Origin: Vreelandella hamiltonii
GTDB taxonomy: Bacteria; Pseudomonadota; Gammaproteobacteria; Pseudomonadales; Halomonadaceae
Reading direction: 5' to 3'
DNA length: 42,930 nt
Assembly: GCF_014651775.1 (NCBI RefSeq)
Contig: NZ_BMXN01000014.1
Coordinates: 1 to 42,930, forward strand
Shown here: positions 18,014 through 31,391 of the stretch, one piece after another
Layout: each line of letters starts with the position of its first letter
How positions within the stretch are numbered: position 1 is the first letter of the stretch
Notes under the pieces: model-generated
Databases searched by the model: none
Seen by the model: only the letters and a program-made list of their open reading frames with translations
Told to the model about the DNA's origin: nothing
Program-made: the position numbers and the translations under genes

Positions 18014-19111
18014 CTACCCCCGACGTAGCGCCACCGGCAAGTAAGGCGCTGGGTCGATCAGCGGCTCACGATCCAATAGCTGGTCGACCAGCAGATGCGT
18101 CGAGGCGGGAGCCAGTACCAGACCATTACGGTAGTGCCCTGCATTGACGAACACGTTGGGAAATTCCGGCAGCGCGCCGATGAACGGAATGCCGTCCGGG
18201 GAGCCCGGACGCAGCCCCGCCCAGTGATACGCCACGGGGTACCTGGCCAGTGCAGGAATGATGTTTTCAGCACTCTGGCGCAGCGACGCCAGGGCGTCCT
18301 GATCGGTGGTTTTATCGAACCCGGCCTCTTCCAGCGTCGAGCCCACCAGCAGCAGACCATCGTTACGCGGAATCACATAGCGACCATCTTTCAGCACCAC
18401 CCGCTGCACCAGCCCTGGCGGGGTCTGATAAGCGATCATCTGCCCTTTCACGGGCCGAACGGGCAACTGGACACCCAGGCCTTCCAGTAGCTGGGCTGCC
18501 CAGGCTCCGCCACATACCACTATTCGCTCGGCATGCAGCTCGCCCGACCCCGTGGCCACCCCCACGACCTTGCCCTGACGCTGGAGGAAGCCGGTGACCT
18601 GGCACTGCTCGACCAGCGTGACGCTCGGCATCGCCGCCAGCCGGGCCCGCAGCGCCTGGCCAAGGCGGGGGTTACGAATGCTGCCCAGCGTCGGCATCCA
18701 CAGAGCGCTTCCGCCAGAGGCCAGCGCGGCGGGCTCTTTCTGCTGCACGACCTCTGCCTCGACCCGTTCGAGCGGCTTGCCCATTTGCCGAGCCCACGCC
18801 AGCGCCTGCTCGTCATCTTCCACGTTCAGGTAAAGCAGGCCTTTCTGGCGATACTCGGGGTCGATGCCCGTTTCTTCCAGCAGCCGCAGCGCCAGCGTGG
18901 GGTACACCCCTTCCGACCAGCGCGAGAGCCGCGACACCGGCTCACCGTAACGCCAGGGGTAGAGCGGCGAGACGATACCCCCACCCGCCCAGGAAGCCTC
19001 CTGGCCACACTGCCCGCGCTCCACCAACGTGACCTGCTGCCCTGCATCAGCCAGCTGGAGCGCGGTCATCATGCCGATGACACCGCCGCCAATAATTAAG
19101 ATATGGCTCAC
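18014..19111 (-). CDS. thiO: Glycine oxidase ThiO
   Basis: This FAD-dependent oxidase turns glycine into iminoglycine for the thiazole half of thiamine. The FAD dinucleotide-binding loop is at the N-terminus (ILIIGGGVIGMM), and the DAO family C-terminal region includes HWAGLRPGSPDGIPFIG and NAGHYRNGLVLAP. GTG 19111 is the likely start, giving 365 residues, the normal family length; the ATG at 19171 adds 20 unconserved residues and no site for a strong ribosome-binding sequence favours either. No other thiamine genes are nearby. It is divergent from fimT, as in the Pseudomonas thiO-fimT arrangement. Confidence 0.9.
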   Translation of the reverse strand: MSHILIIGGGVIGMMTALQLADAGQQVTLVERGQCGQEASWAGGGIVSPLYPWRYGEPVSRLSRWSEGVYPTLALRLLEETGIDPEYRQKGLLYLNVEDDEQALAWARQMGKPLERVEAEVVQQKEPAALASGGSALWMPTLGSIRNPRLGQALRARLAAMPSVTLVEQCQVTGFLQRQGKVVGVATGSGELHAERIVVCGGAWAAQLLEGLGVQLPVRPVKGQMIAYQTPPGLVQRVVLKDGRYVIPRNDGLLLVGSTLEEAGFDKTTDQDALASLRQSAENIIPALARYPVAYHWAGLRPGSPDGIPFIGALPEFPNVFVNAGHYRNGLVLAPASTHLLVDQLLDREPLIDPAPYLPVALRRG

Positions 19112-19191
19112 AAGCTTTGTCCGTTTTGGCTTACATAAAAAGAGCACAAGGCCCTCTAGGATAAGTCCCATGACCGTACACAGAGGGTCTC

Positions 19192-19725
19192 ATGATGACA
19201 TGCGATACCGCTGCACACCCACGGCCTGGCTCGGTTCAGCGAGGCTTTACGCTCCTAGAACTGATGGTGGCCCTGGTGCTGATGGCCGTCATGACTGCCT
19301 GGCTGGCCCCAAGTTTTCAAGCCTTGGGGCACCACAGCATGCTCAACAGTGAAACGACGCGGCTGCAGGCTGCGTTTGCCTTGGCGCGCAATACGGCCAT
19401 TACCCAGCGCACGGCGGTCACCATCTGCCCAGCCAACCCACAACACACTGCCTGCACTGCGAGCTGGCACGACACCTTGATGGTGGTGAAAGGACGCGCC
19501 ACGGATACCATCGAGCCAGCGCAGGTGCTGCGCACCTTTCCCGGCCAGTTGGCCACCTACACCACCTATAGCCGTGGCTGGCATCGAGTGACGTACACGC
19601 CACTCGGCCATGCCAGCGGCTATAACGGCAGCTTCGACGTGTGCGCGACGGGCGAAACGGGCAAGCGGCTGGTGCTGAGCCAGTTAGGCAGACTGCGTAT
19701 CGATACGTCGCCTATCGCCTGCTAG
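19192..19725 (+). CDS. fimT: FimT/GspH-type minor pseudopilin
   Basis: This is a 177-residue type IV pilin-like protein. The prepilin signature is clear: a basic leader ending QRG, then FTLLELMVALVLMAVM with Glu at mature position 5, cleaved by PilD. The mature part fits the GspH/FimT domain (LARNTAITQRTAVTICPA, TPLGHASGYNGSFDVC). ATG 19195 is an equally good start because AGAGGG (19182-19187) is 7 bases before it. FimT-like proteins are minor pilins of type IV pili and in some species bind DNA for uptake. Its usual neighbours pilV/W/X are 8 kb away here. Confidence 0.88.
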   Translation: MMTCDTAAHPRPGSVQRGFTLLELMVALVLMAVMTAWLAPSFQALGHHSMLNSETTRLQAAFALARNTAITQRTAVTICPANPQHTACTASWHDTLMVVKGRATDTIEPAQVLRTFPGQLATYTTYSRGWHRVTYTPLGHASGYNGSFDVCATGETGKRLVLSQLGRLRIDTSPIAC

Positions 19726-19736
19726 TCGGGTCAGCC

Positions 19737-20795
<1,059 letters not shown>

Positions 20796-20941
20796 GGGTT
20801 GGTCTACGCTATTAGGCCAAGATGGCTTGAAAGGCGACCCCGCCACACCCATGTGCCCTACATGAGCCATACTGTTGATCAGCGTTATTCTGGAACACAG
20901 TGACCGTTGCGATACCCATAAGCGATCGAGAGGAGAATGGA

Positions 20942-23689
<2,748 letters not shown>

Positions 23690-23715
23690 CGGTAAAAACC
23701 GCCAATGCTTGCATC

Positions 23716-23744
23716 GCCCCCACCTCGGTGGGGGCTTTTTTTTT
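23716..23744 (+). terminator. Rho-independent terminator of acnA
   Basis: GCCCCCACC (23716-23724) pairs with GGTGGGGGC (23727-23735), followed by nine T (23736-23744). It lies 26 bases after the acnA stop codon and directly before the convergent maeA end. On the minus strand it lacks a T run, so maeA has no clear terminator of its own. Confidence 0.92.
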
Positions 23745-23754
23745 GCACCGCGCC

Positions 23755-25434
23755 TTAGAAAGCGCGACGGCGGTAGAAGCGATACTCCGGCGACCAGCAG
23801 GATTTTTCGATACGCTCACGCAGTTCCGAGCCGCTGGTTTTCAGCGCCACGCCGTTTTGCTGCGCCTGAGCAGCCACTTCGAAAGCAATCGACTTACTGA
23901 TTTCACGAATGCGCGACAGCGGTGGCAGCAGCGCACCCTGCCCTTCCTTGACCAGCGGCGCTTCACGGGCCAGGGCACGCGAGGCGCTCATCAGCATCTC
24001 GTCGGTCACGCGGTGGGCGTCGGCGGCAATCACCCCCAGGCCAATACCGGGGAAAATATAGGCGTTGTTGCACTGGGCAATGGGGTAGGTCCGCCCGTTG
24101 TAGACCACCGGCGCAAAGGGGCTACCCGTGGCTACCAAGGCCTGGCCGTCGGTCCAGCGAATCACGTCCTCAGGCACGGCTTCTGCCTGGGAGGTGGGGT
24201 TGGAGAGCGGCATGATGACCGGGTGTTCACAGCCTGCATGCATGGTACGCACGACCTGTTCGGTAAAGATGCCCCGCTGGCCACAGACCCCAATCAGGAT
24301 GGTGGGTTTGATCTGGGCAATGGTCTCTTCCAGCCCCTGACCGTTCCAGTTGGCTACCAGCGCAGGATCATGGGCCAGACGACGCTGGAAATCCCGCTGC
24401 CAGGTCTGGTCGGTGGTCATCAAACCATCCCGGTCGACGATGAAGATGCGCGCTCGCGCCTCTGCTTCGGTCAAGCCTTCGGCCTCCATGGAGACCACTA
24501 CCTGCTCGGCGATGCCACACCCCGCCGAACCACCACCCACGAACACCACTCGCTGCTGCGCAATGGTTTCGCCCCGCGCCTGGCAGGCAGCCATCAGCGT
24601 ACCCACCACTACAGAGGCCGTTCCCTGCACGTCGTCGTTGAAGCAGCACAGTTCGTTGCGGTAACGCTCCAGCAACGGCACGGCGTTGGCCTGGGCAAAA
24701 TCCTCGAACTGCAGCAGTACATTCGGCCAGCGGCGCTTCACGGCGCAAATGAACTCGGCCATGAAGGCATCGTACTCTTCCTGGCTGACCCGCTCGTGAC
24801 GCCATCCCATGTACATCGGGTCATCCAGCAGCGCCTGGTTATTGGTGCCCACGTCGATCATGATCGGCAGCGTGTAGGCAGGGCTGATGCCGCCACAGGC
24901 GGTGTACAGCGCCAGCTTACCGATAGGAATGCCCATGCCGCCGATGCCCTGGTCACCCAGGCCAAGAATACGCTCGCCATCGGTTACCACGATGACTTTC
25001 ACGTTGTCCTTGGTGGCACTGCGCAGGATGTCGTCCATATGCTCGCGGTCCGGATAGCTGATGAACAAGCCCCGGTGGTTACGATAGATATTGGAAAACT
25101 CCTGGCACGCCTGACCCACGGTAGGGGTGTAGATGATCGGCAGCATCTCTTCCAGATGCTCGGACACCAGACGGAAATAGAGCGTTTCGTTATCGTCCTG
25201 AATGGCGCGCAGATGAATATGACGCTCCAGGTCACTATGGCACTGCTGGTACTGACGATAGACACGTTCGAGCTGGTCGTCGATGGTTTCGACTTTTTGC
25301 GGGAGCAGGCCGATCAGGTTGAACGCCAATCGCTCCTCTTGAGTAAACGCGCTGCCTTTGTTCAATAGCGGCATTTCAAGCAGCGAAGGACCGGCGTAAG
25401 GAATGTACAGGGGGCGTTTACTCTTCGTAGACAT
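23755..25434 (-). CDS. maeA: NAD-dependent malic enzyme
   Basis: The enzyme oxidatively decarboxylates malate to pyruvate, making NADH. ATG 25434 ([15 protein letters not shown]) has AGAGAG 6 bases upstream and gives 560 residues, close to E. coli MaeA (565). Conserved parts include [33 protein letters not shown] with metal- and substrate-binding residues, [24 protein letters not shown] and the NAD-binding [17 protein letters not shown]. The two-domain plan matches the SfcA/MaeA group rather than the larger NADP-dependent MaeB with its phosphotransacetylase tail. Confidence 0.96.
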   Translation of the reverse strand: MSTKSKRPLYIPYAGPSLLEMPLLNKGSAFTQEERLAFNLIGLLPQKVETIDDQLERVYRQYQQCHSDLERHIHLRAIQDDNETLYFRLVSEHLEEMLPIIYTPTVGQACQEFSNIYRNHRGLFISYPDREHMDDILRSATKDNVKVIVVTDGERILGLGDQGIGGMGIPIGKLALYTACGGISPAYTLPIMIDVGTNNQALLDDPMYMGWRHERVSQEEYDAFMAEFICAVKRRWPNVLLQFEDFAQANAVPLLERYRNELCCFNDDVQGTASVVVGTLMAACQARGETIAQQRVVFVGGGSAGCGIAEQVVVSMEAEGLTEAEARARIFIVDRDGLMTTDQTWQRDFQRRLAHDPALVANWNGQGLEETIAQIKPTILIGVCGQRGIFTEQVVRTMHAGCEHPVIMPLSNPTSQAEAVPEDVIRWTDGQALVATGSPFAPVVYNGRTYPIAQCNNAYIFPGIGLGVIAADAHRVTDEMLMSASRALAREAPLVKEGQGALLPPLSRIREISKSIAFEVAAQAQQNGVALKTSGSELRERIEKSCWSPEYRFYRRRAF

Positions 25435-25554
25435 AGGCACTCTCTTTTTATGTCAATTGCTGTTGCAATGCAGCAACGCTGGGCGTTGGCGACGTTTGTG
25501 CGTAATGTAACATGGTCGTGCGACAAAGGTAGAAACAGGGCCGAGAATGGCCAT

Positions 25555-25585
25555 AAAAAAACACCCCGGCCATGGCCGAGGTGTT
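25555..25585 (-). terminator. Rho-independent terminator of the yedE-like gene
   Basis: AACACC (25560-25565) pairs with GGTGTT (25580-25585), and the palindrome CGGCCATGGCCG between them extends the stem past one mismatch. Seven T follow on the minus strand (25561-25555). It lies 25 bases after the stop codon of the transporter and separates it from maeA. Confidence 0.82.
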
Positions 25586-25610
25586 ATCGAACAAACCAAA
25601 ACGCTAGCGA

Positions 25611-26822
25611 TCAGCAGCTCTTGGCGGTGGGACGGCGCCCCTCTTCGCCAGCAAAGAAAAACGGCCGCAACTTCACGCCAATCAGGTTGCCCGCAAAGGC
25701 CGCCGCCATCCAGACCCAGCCATGCAGGCTACCCGACGCAATGCCGCTGAAGTACGCGCCGATATTGCAACCAAACGCTAAGCGCGCACCATACCCCAGC
25801 AGCAGGCCACCGATCACAGCGGCCAGCACCGAGCGCAGCGGAATACGGAAGTTCGGTGCGAAACGCCCGGCCAGATGGGCGGCAGCCAGTGCCCCCAGCA
25901 TGATACCCACGTTCATGACCGTCGTGATATCGCTCCATACACTGGCTTCCAGCGCGGCCGCGTTACCCGGTGCTTGCCAATAACCCCACTGGCTCACATC
26001 GCCGCCCACCAGCTCATACGCCTTGGCGCCCCACAGCGCAAAGGCCGAGGTAATGCCCCAGGGGCGACCCGCCAATGCCAGGGTGGCAAAGTTGAGCAGC
26101 GCCAGGGCAACGGCCCCCGCCACCAGCGGCCAAGGGCCCGTGAGCCAGCGCTCCACACCGGGCTTATCGACCGTAGGCACCTGTTCCAGCTGGCCATGAC
26201 GGCGCTTCTCCATGATCACCGTAAAGGCGGCGATGGCAGCAAACAGCACCAGGCTGATGCCGATACCGCCCCCAACGCCAGCCACGTTGACCAACGACAC
26301 CGGCTGGAAGGCGGGCAAACTTTGCCACCAGGTGAAATGCGCAGACCCGATGACCGAGCCCACGATAAAGAACACCAGGGTAATCAGCATACGGGCATTA
26401 CCACCGCCAGCGGTAAACAGCGTGCCCGAGGCACAGCCGCCGCCCAACTGCATGCCGATACCGAAGATAAACGCACCGAACAACACCGAAATGCCGATCG
26501 GCGAGACGAAGCCACTCACCGGCGTACCAAACAGCGACCCCGCCCCCAGCGCCGGAAAAAACAGCACTACGGCAATCGCCAGCATGATCATTTGCGCCCG
26601 CAAGCCACGCCCACGACGCTCGGTAATGAACACCCGCCAGGCCGCCGTAAAGCCAAACGCTGCGTGATAGAGCACCATACCCAGCAGGCCGCCCACGATC
26701 ATCAGCAGCCCGATATTGGCGCCAAAAATGACGCCAATCACGATCGCCCCCAGCACAATCGCTGCCATGGCCAGAAGGGGCACGCGGTACGAGACCGGAG
26801 CCACCATTGAGGTAGTCGCCAT
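25611..26822 (-). CDS. YeeE/YedE family (TsuA-like) sulfur compound transporter
   Basis: This is a 403-residue integral membrane protein with about nine or ten hydrophobic segments and two related halves. The family-defining cysteine motifs are GMQLGGGCASGTLF in the first half and LAFGCNIGAYFSG in the second. In the characterised member TsuA, such cysteines line the path for thiosulfate import. The family name YeeE/YedE is firm; thiosulfate as substrate is an inference. AGGTG lies 5 bases before the ATG. It is a single-gene unit between trpS and maeA. A palindrome about 120 bases upstream and a leader hairpin suggest specific regulation. Confidence 0.88.
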   Translation of the reverse strand: MATTSMVAPVSYRVPLLAMAAIVLGAIVIGVIFGANIGLLMIVGGLLGMVLYHAAFGFTAAWRVFITERRGRGLRAQMIMLAIAVVLFFPALGAGSLFGTPVSGFVSPIGISVLFGAFIFGIGMQLGGGCASGTLFTAGGGNARMLITLVFFIVGSVIGSAHFTWWQSLPAFQPVSLVNVAGVGGGIGISLVLFAAIAAFTVIMEKRRHGQLEQVPTVDKPGVERWLTGPWPLVAGAVALALLNFATLALAGRPWGITSAFALWGAKAYELVGGDVSQWGYWQAPGNAAALEASVWSDITTVMNVGIMLGALAAAHLAGRFAPNFRIPLRSVLAAVIGGLLLGYGARLAFGCNIGAYFSGIASGSLHGWVWMAAAFAGNLIGVKLRPFFFAGEEGRRPTAKSC

Positions 26823-26843
26823 AATTCACCTGTTTAGCAACGC

Positions 26844-26961
26844 CAAAAGCGCCTGCAACAGCAAGGCGCTTGGCTAAGTTGGACAATAGTTATAAGCCTA
26901 ACGGCGAGGCGTAAACGCTGGAAATTCTTTATTGAGAGGTTCATATTCCCAAAAGGAATAT
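26844..26961 (-). promoter_or_regulatory. Upstream region of the yedE-like gene: palindrome and leader hairpin
   Basis: Two structures lie between trpS and the transporter. ATATTCC-CAAAA-GGAATAT (26943-26961) is a perfect palindrome with 7-bp arms that abuts the trpS stop codon. A hairpin pairs AAGCGCC with GGCGCTT (about 26849-26873) around an 11-base loop, extended by GCCAA/TTGGC past a 2-base bulge; it would lie in the 5' leader. A weak promoter (TATAAC -10) may lie between. The palindrome contains ATTC-N7-GAAT, which is similar to, but one base shorter than, the ATTC-N8-GAAT sites reported for sulfide-responsive ArsR regulators. That link is tentative. Confidence 0.45.
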
Positions 26962-27984
26962 TTAAACAAAACGCCCCAGCCCAACCACCGAACGCAGCTT
27001 GTCCATGGTGATGGATGCCTCGGCACGGGCACGCTCAGCACCTTTCTGCAATATGGCTTCGATATGGGCAGGGTCTTCCATCAAGGCGTTATAGCGTTCA
27101 CGCGGCGCGCTGAGATGGGCATTGAGGTATTCGAAGACCTGATCCTTGGCCTCTCCCCAGCCAATACCTTCTTCATACTGTTGACGCATGGTGGCGGTTT
27201 CGGCATCGCTGGCAAACGCGGCATAGATCTGGAACAGCGTACACGTGTCGGGGTCTTTGGGCTCACCAGGTTCCAGAGAGTTGGTCTTGATCTTGCGCAC
27301 CAGCTTTTGCAGCTTTTTCTCGCTGACAAAAAGCGGAATGGTATTGTTGTAGCTTTTGGACATCTTGCGACCGTCCAGGCCTTTCAGCACCTCTGCCTTT
27401 TCGTTGACCACGGCTTCCGGCTGAGCAAAGTATTGCCCTTTGAACAGATGGTTGAAGCGCCCTGCGATATCACGTGCCATCTCGATATGCTGGATCTGGT
27501 CGCGCCCGACCGGCACTTTATGGGCATTGAACATCAGGATATCGGCGGCCATCAGTACCGGGTAGCTAAACAGCCCCATGGTAATGCCCTTGTCCGGATC
27601 CTGGTCGCCAGCCTCTTCGTTCTCGGCCACGGCGGCCTTGTAGGCATGGGCTCGGTTCATCAGACCCTTGGCACAGACGCACGACAGCATCCACATCAGC
27701 TCGGGAATTTCGCTGATATCCGACTGGCGATAGAAGATGGCGTTATCGGTATCCAGACCCAACGCCAGCCAGGTAGCGGCGATCTCCATGCGTGACGCCT
27801 GAACACGCTTGGGATCCTGACACTTGATCAGGGCGTGAAAGTCGGCCAGGAAGTAGAACGACTGCACGTTAGGGTCCTGGCTTGCCTCGATGGCAGGCTT
27901 GATGGCCCCGACGTAATTGCCGAGGTGAGGCGTCCCCGTCGTGGTAATCCCGGTCAGCACGCGGGTTTTGGCTATCTGACTCAT
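26962..27984 (-). CDS. trpS: Tryptophanyl-tRNA synthetase
   Basis: This class I synthetase charges tRNA-Trp. ATG 27984 ([20 protein letters not shown]) gives 340 residues; the frame stays open upstream into pilX but that part is not conserved. The HIGH-type signature is TPHLGN near residue 20, and the KMSKS loop reads [11 protein letters not shown]. The catalytic Rossmann core and C-terminal helical anticodon-binding part are of normal size (E. coli TrpS 334). It follows pilX by 49 bases in the same direction and so may be read with the pilin genes. Confidence 0.96.
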   Translation of the reverse strand: MSQIAKTRVLTGITTTGTPHLGNYVGAIKPAIEASQDPNVQSFYFLADFHALIKCQDPKRVQASRMEIAATWLALGLDTDNAIFYRQSDISEIPELMWMLSCVCAKGLMNRAHAYKAAVAENEEAGDQDPDKGITMGLFSYPVLMAADILMFNAHKVPVGRDQIQHIEMARDIAGRFNHLFKGQYFAQPEAVVNEKAEVLKGLDGRKMSKSYNNTIPLFVSEKKLQKLVRKIKTNSLEPGEPKDPDTCTLFQIYAAFASDAETATMRQQYEEGIGWGEAKDQVFEYLNAHLSAPRERYNALMEDPAHIEAILQKGAERARAEASITMDKLRSVVGLGRFV

Positions 27985-28033
27985 GATCTGGATCCAACTG
28001 AATAAAGGTGAAAAACGATACGCTATTGTACGC

Positions 28034-28489
28034 CTATTTCCAAACGACGACTGCCTGTCCATCCGCTCGAGTGTCCCGCCGCACGAAGACGGGCTCACTC
28101 TGGGCCACGATGCCATCACGTTCAGACAGCACGGCCCCCAACGCCATGACCCATGATTCGCCTTGAAACACCACCGGCACGAACAGGCAGCCCTGGGATG
28201 GGCAATCCTGGGACACGCGCTGGGCATGGGGATGATCAAGATAGTCTTCGAAGCGCACCGTGGCGGAAGCCTCTATCTGCGGCGCGCCTTCCCACGATAG
28301 CTCGTCGAATCGCCACAATGCGTGTGATGCCGCACTCCCTGAGTTCATTTGAGCCTGCAGGGAAGCACGGAAATTGCCCGCGAGCCGCTTATCCACCAAG
28401 GCGGACTGCATGCCCATCATCGCCGTGACCAGTGCACTGGCCAGCAACACCATGACAATGACCAGCGCAGCGCCTCGTTGCGTTTCCAT
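28034..28489 (-). CDS. pilX: PilX-like type IV pilus minor pilin
   Basis: This is a 151-residue protein with the PilX N-terminal pattern: a short leader METQRG, then [22 protein letters not shown], followed by [25 protein letters not shown]. As in other PilX proteins the first mature residue is not Phe. The remainder is short for the family and has no obvious further motif. AGGGAG lies upstream of the ATG. It is the last of a run of pilin-like genes (pilE-pilV-pilW-pilX). PilX is part of the priming minor-pilin complex of type IV pili, normally together with PilY1, which is absent here. Confidence 0.78.
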   Translation of the reverse strand: METQRGAALVIVMVLLASALVTAMMGMQSALVDKRLAGNFRASLQAQMNSGSAASHALWRFDELSWEGAPQIEASATVRFEDYLDHPHAQRVSQDCPSQGCLFVPVVFQGESWVMALGAVLSERDGIVAQSEPVFVRRDTRADGQAVVVWK

Positions 28490-28507
28490 TCACTAGCCCT
28501 CTCCCTG

Positions 28508-28975
28508 CTATTCATCCAGATGAAACAGCGCTTCCCGATGAGCCACATGAAAGGTCACTGCTTGACCACCGGGCCCCAACGGCAATGCTACTTGATACAC
28601 GGCAGGCGCCTGATCAACGGCGGTGCCGACGGGTTCATCGCGTGGACAGGAGGCTCCCTCGGCAGCCTGGAAGTTCACCAGCGGCTGCGCACGCGACATA
28701 TCCTGTAGCGTGCAGCGACATTCACTGGCTGACGGTACGCACTGTAATCGGTAGTACGGCTCCCCCGCATCATCGTATGCTCCGCGGCGCTGAAGCGTGG
28801 TGGTAATGTGAGTCACGGAGAAAATCAGCGCCTCCTGCTGCCGCCCCAGGCTTTCAGTCTGCCGAAATGTGTGCAGAGTACTCAAGAAGAGCTGCCCTGC
28901 CCCTATCACGATGATGACGCCCATGACCATGGCCACCATCATCTCGGTCAGGGTGAAGCCGTTTTGCCTCTCCAT
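28508..28975 (-). CDS. pilW: PilW-like type IV pilus minor pilin
   Basis: The prepilin signature MERQNG-FTLTEMMVAMVMGV fixes the start at ATG 28975 (155 residues), with Glu at mature position 5. A C-terminal globular part with paired cysteines follows. PilW proteins are usually over 200 residues, so this one is short. The start lies 17 bases after the pilV stop codon; the nearest GGGAG is rather far (13 bases), so a later translation start or coupling is possible. Assignment to PilW rather than PilJ/PilV-like is by position and overall pattern. Confidence 0.72.
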   Translation of the reverse strand: MERQNGFTLTEMMVAMVMGVIIVIGAGQLFLSTLHTFRQTESLGRQQEALIFSVTHITTTLQRRGAYDDAGEPYYRLQCVPSASECRCTLQDMSRAQPLVNFQAAEGASCPRDEPVGTAVDQAPAVYQVALPLGPGGQAVTFHVAHREALFHLDE

Positions 28976-28992
28976 AGGCGCCGCCACACTCC

Positions 28993-29463
28993 CTAAAGGG
29001 GTAGTTGAAAGGGATAGACAAGCGACTGAGGGCTGTCGTCCACTGCACTGTCGAGCCTTACCGTCACCTCGAACAGGCAACCTTGCCGAGCAATGGTGCT
29101 GTAAATGGCCTGGCCATGACGGATAAGCGGCCCGCCTGAGGCAGCGAACCAGGCCGTTTGCCAGGCACGCTCGATCTCGGCAAGCGGGATATCCTGACAG
29201 CCCTCGGCATGACGCGTTGCCGCCCAGACTCGTTCCTGGGCATCCAGCGCCGCCACGCTCACCAGCGTTTGCTGATAGCCGCGCTGCACGGCCTGCAAGG
29301 CTTTCAGCTGCATGGCAGCAATACTGATCAGGCCAAGTGACAGCACCACCAGCGCCACGAGTGCCTCGACCAAGGAGAAGCCGCCTTGCTGCCGGTGCTT
29401 ACCAGCAGGCAGCAGGCAGCCGTTCGCCACGGGCGTTGTACTGCAAGTCTTCTTCGCAGCCAT
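28993..29463 (-). CDS. pilV: PilV-like type IV pilus minor pilin
   Basis: The protein has a prepilin cleavage region QQGG-FSLVEALVALVVLSLGLI and the PilV stretch AAMQLKALQAVQRGYQQTLVSVAALD. ATG 29463 would give 156 residues but overlaps the pilE coding end by 65 bases and makes a leader of about 30 residues. A GTG at about 29433 gives a shorter leader. Neither has a convincing ribosome site, so translation is probably coupled to pilE. PilV is one of the minor pilins that initiate pilus assembly. Confidence 0.72.
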   Translation of the reverse strand: MAAKKTCSTTPVANGCLLPAGKHRQQGGFSLVEALVALVVLSLGLISIAAMQLKALQAVQRGYQQTLVSVAALDAQERVWAATRHAEGCQDIPLAEIERAWQTAWFAASGGPLIRHGQAIYSTIARQGCLFEVTVRLDSAVDDSPQSLVYPFQLPL

Positions 29464-29797
29464 CGTCTCGCTCACTGGAAGCCGTCAGCAGGAAACCACC
29501 GTCTTCGTCACCACCATTGGCGACCGTAATGGCGTAGTTACCATCGGGCGAGGTGGCCGTAACGGCGCAGTCATTGTAGGAGTATTGACGTGAATAGCAG
29601 CGCTCCATCTCGGAGGCGGCCTGAAGCAGACCCGCATGTGCATCGGTACGCAGAGAACGCTCGACATAACGGTTGTAGCTGGGGTAGGCGATACCGACGA
29701 CGATACCGATGATCGCGACGGCAATCAGCAGTTCGATGAGGGTGAACCCCTGGGGAGGAAACTTGCCGCCCACAGGGGGGATAGAGCGATCTGGCAC
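29399..29797 (-). CDS. pilE: Type IV pilin-like protein, PilE group
   Basis: This 132-residue protein has the prepilin site PPQG-FTLIELLIAVAIIGIVVGIAYPSY and a mature part with one early and later cysteine pairs (MERCYSRQYSYNDC; DGCEEDLQYNARGERLPAACW). The latter two cysteines near the end form the disulfide loop of pilins. The start is GTG 29797 with GGGAG 8 bases upstream. It is close in sequence style to PilE minor pilins next to ispH in Pseudomonas, not to the major pilin PilA. It leads the run pilE-pilV-pilW-pilX. Confidence 0.82.
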   Translation of the reverse strand: MPDRSIPPVGGKFPPQGFTLIELLIAVAIIGIVVGIAYPSYNRYVERSLRTDAHAGLLQAASEMERCYSRQYSYNDCAVTATSPDGNYAITVANGGDEDGGFLLTASSERDDGCEEDLQYNARGERLPAACW

Positions 29798-29902
29798 GCG
29801 CGGTGCTCCCGTATCAACTGAATCATACTTCGAGTATGTCCCAAACCGATACGCTTTGCACCCACTAGAATAGACCTGGTGTTAACGCTATCTCACTGGT
29901 GA

Positions 29903-30883
29903 CTATTCACTAACGATCACACGCTCGCGTAGCTCTTTGGGCATGGAGAACGTGATGTTCTCCTCACGACCTTGCAGTTCCACAGGTGCTTCTGCACCCA
30001 GTGCCTGCAATTGGTCGATGACCCCTTTCACCAGCACTTCCGGGGCGCTGGCACCGGCAGTGACGCCAATACGCTTGACGCCTTCGAGCCAGGCAGCCTC
30101 GATCTGCTCGGCATTGTCGATCAGATAGGCGGGGGTCCCCATGCGCTCGGAAAGCTCCCGCAGGCGGTTGGAATTCGAGCTGTTGGGACTGCCCACGACC
30201 AGCACCAGATCGCTGTCCGCTGCCAGCTCGCGCACCGCATCCTGGCGGTTTTGGGTGGCGTAGCAGATATCGTCCTTGCGCGGCCCCTGGATCTCGGGAA
30301 ACTTCTCCCGCAGCGCGTCGATCACTTTGGCCGTGTCGTCCATGGAGAGCGTGGTCTGGGTGACGAACGCCAGCGCCGCAGGGTCGTTGACGACCAGATT
30401 GGCAACGTCCTGTTCGTCTTCCACCAGATAGATCTTGCCCCCATGGGAAGTGTCGTAGCGCCCCATGGTGCCTTCGACTTCGGGGTGGCCTTCGTGCCCG
30501 ATGAGAATGCACTCCTGGCCGCGTTTGGCGTAGCGCAGCACTTCCATGTGCACCTTGGTGACCAGCGGGCAAGTGGCATCGAAAACTTTCAGGCCACGCT
30601 GTTCGGCATCCTGCTGAACCGCTCGGGAAACGCCGTGGGCCGAGAAGATGACGATCACATCGTCGGGCACTTCATGGAGTTCTTCGACGAAGACGGCCCC
30701 GCGCTCGCGCAGCGTTTCCACCACGAAGCGGTTGTGCACGACTTCATGGCGCACATAAATCGGCGGGCCGAAGACATCCAGCGCGCGATTGACGATATCG
30801 ATCGCACGGTCGACCCCGGCGCAGAATCCGCGCGGGTTAGCCAGCTTGATCTGAATGGGCTGAGATGACTCTGATGACTGCAT
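29903..30883 (-). CDS. ispH: 4-hydroxy-3-methylbut-2-enyl diphosphate reductase
   Basis: This is the last enzyme of the MEP isoprenoid pathway; it makes isopentenyl and dimethylallyl diphosphate. ATG 30883 has AAGG 7 bases upstream and gives 326 residues; an upstream TTG would add six. The three Fe-S cysteines are C21 ([10 protein letters not shown]), C105 (DATCPLV) and C207 ([11 protein letters not shown]). The substrate-site residues in HEVVHN and [11 protein letters not shown] are also kept. It is 36 bases downstream of fkpB, in the conserved lspA-fkpB-ispH order. Confidence 0.97.
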   Translation of the reverse strand: MQSSESSQPIQIKLANPRGFCAGVDRAIDIVNRALDVFGPPIYVRHEVVHNRFVVETLRERGAVFVEELHEVPDDVIVIFSAHGVSRAVQQDAEQRGLKVFDATCPLVTKVHMEVLRYAKRGQECILIGHEGHPEVEGTMGRYDTSHGGKIYLVEDEQDVANLVVNDPAALAFVTQTTLSMDDTAKVIDALREKFPEIQGPRKDDICYATQNRQDAVRELAADSDLVLVVGSPNSSNSNRLRELSERMGTPAYLIDNAEQIEAAWLEGVKRIGVTAGASAPEVLVKGVIDQLQALGAEAPVELQGREENITFSMPKELRERVIVSE

Positions 30884-30919
30884 AAATGCGCCTTGATGCA
30901 ACCTGCATCGCTCGGGAAA

Positions 30920-31363
30920 TTAGTGTTTGGTGATCGGCGTGACGTTGAGCACTTCGACCTCGAATGTCAGCGTGCGCCCTGCCAGCGGGTGGTTGAAATC
31001 AACCTCCACGCGGTCACCTTCTACTGTTTTGACCACGCCCGGCAGTTCCGTTCCCGCCTTGTCGGCAAACGACATGACCATGCCCACCTCGGGCTCGTCG
31101 TCACCAAAATCTGCTCGCTTCAAGGTCTGGATATTCTGCGGATTATGCTGACCGAAGGCATGCTCCGGGGTAATCTGGAATGACCCGCTCTGGCCGGCGG
31201 CCATGCCCTTGATGGGGTGCTCGAAACCCGGCGGCAAGTTGCCATCGCCATATTGAAACGTGGCAGCCGCTTTCTCTTTGGTGGAATCCACCACCGTGCC
31301 GTCCTCCAGCTTCAACGTGAAGTGGAGGGTGATTTCCATGCCATCGTCAATTAGGTAGTCCAT
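30920..31363 (-). CDS. fkpB: FKBP-type peptidyl-prolyl isomerase, SlpA/FkpB type
   Basis: This is a 147-residue proline isomerase with an FKBP domain carrying the inserted IF (SlyD-like) segment: GTVVDSTKEKAAATFQYGDG, LPPGFEHPIKGMAAGQSGSF and FNHPLAGRTLTFEVEVLNV. It lacks the His-rich tail of SlyD, so the SlpA/FkpB group is preferred. GAGGAAC lies directly before the ATG. The gene is nearly always next to lspA and ispH in gammaproteobacteria; its role there is not known. Confidence 0.92.
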   Translation of the reverse strand: MDYLIDDGMEITLHFTLKLEDGTVVDSTKEKAAATFQYGDGNLPPGFEHPIKGMAAGQSGSFQITPEHAFGQHNPQNIQTLKRADFGDDEPEVGMVMSFADKAGTELPGVVKTVEGDRVEVDFNHPLAGRTLTFEVEVLNVTPITKH

Positions 31364-31391
31364 AGTTCCTCACAGGTAGGCGCGGGGGCGT

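Noticed and set aside
27985..28239. 85-residue N-terminal extension of TrpS
   Set aside because: It overlaps pilX and is not conserved; [12 protein letters not shown] is the usual TrpS start.
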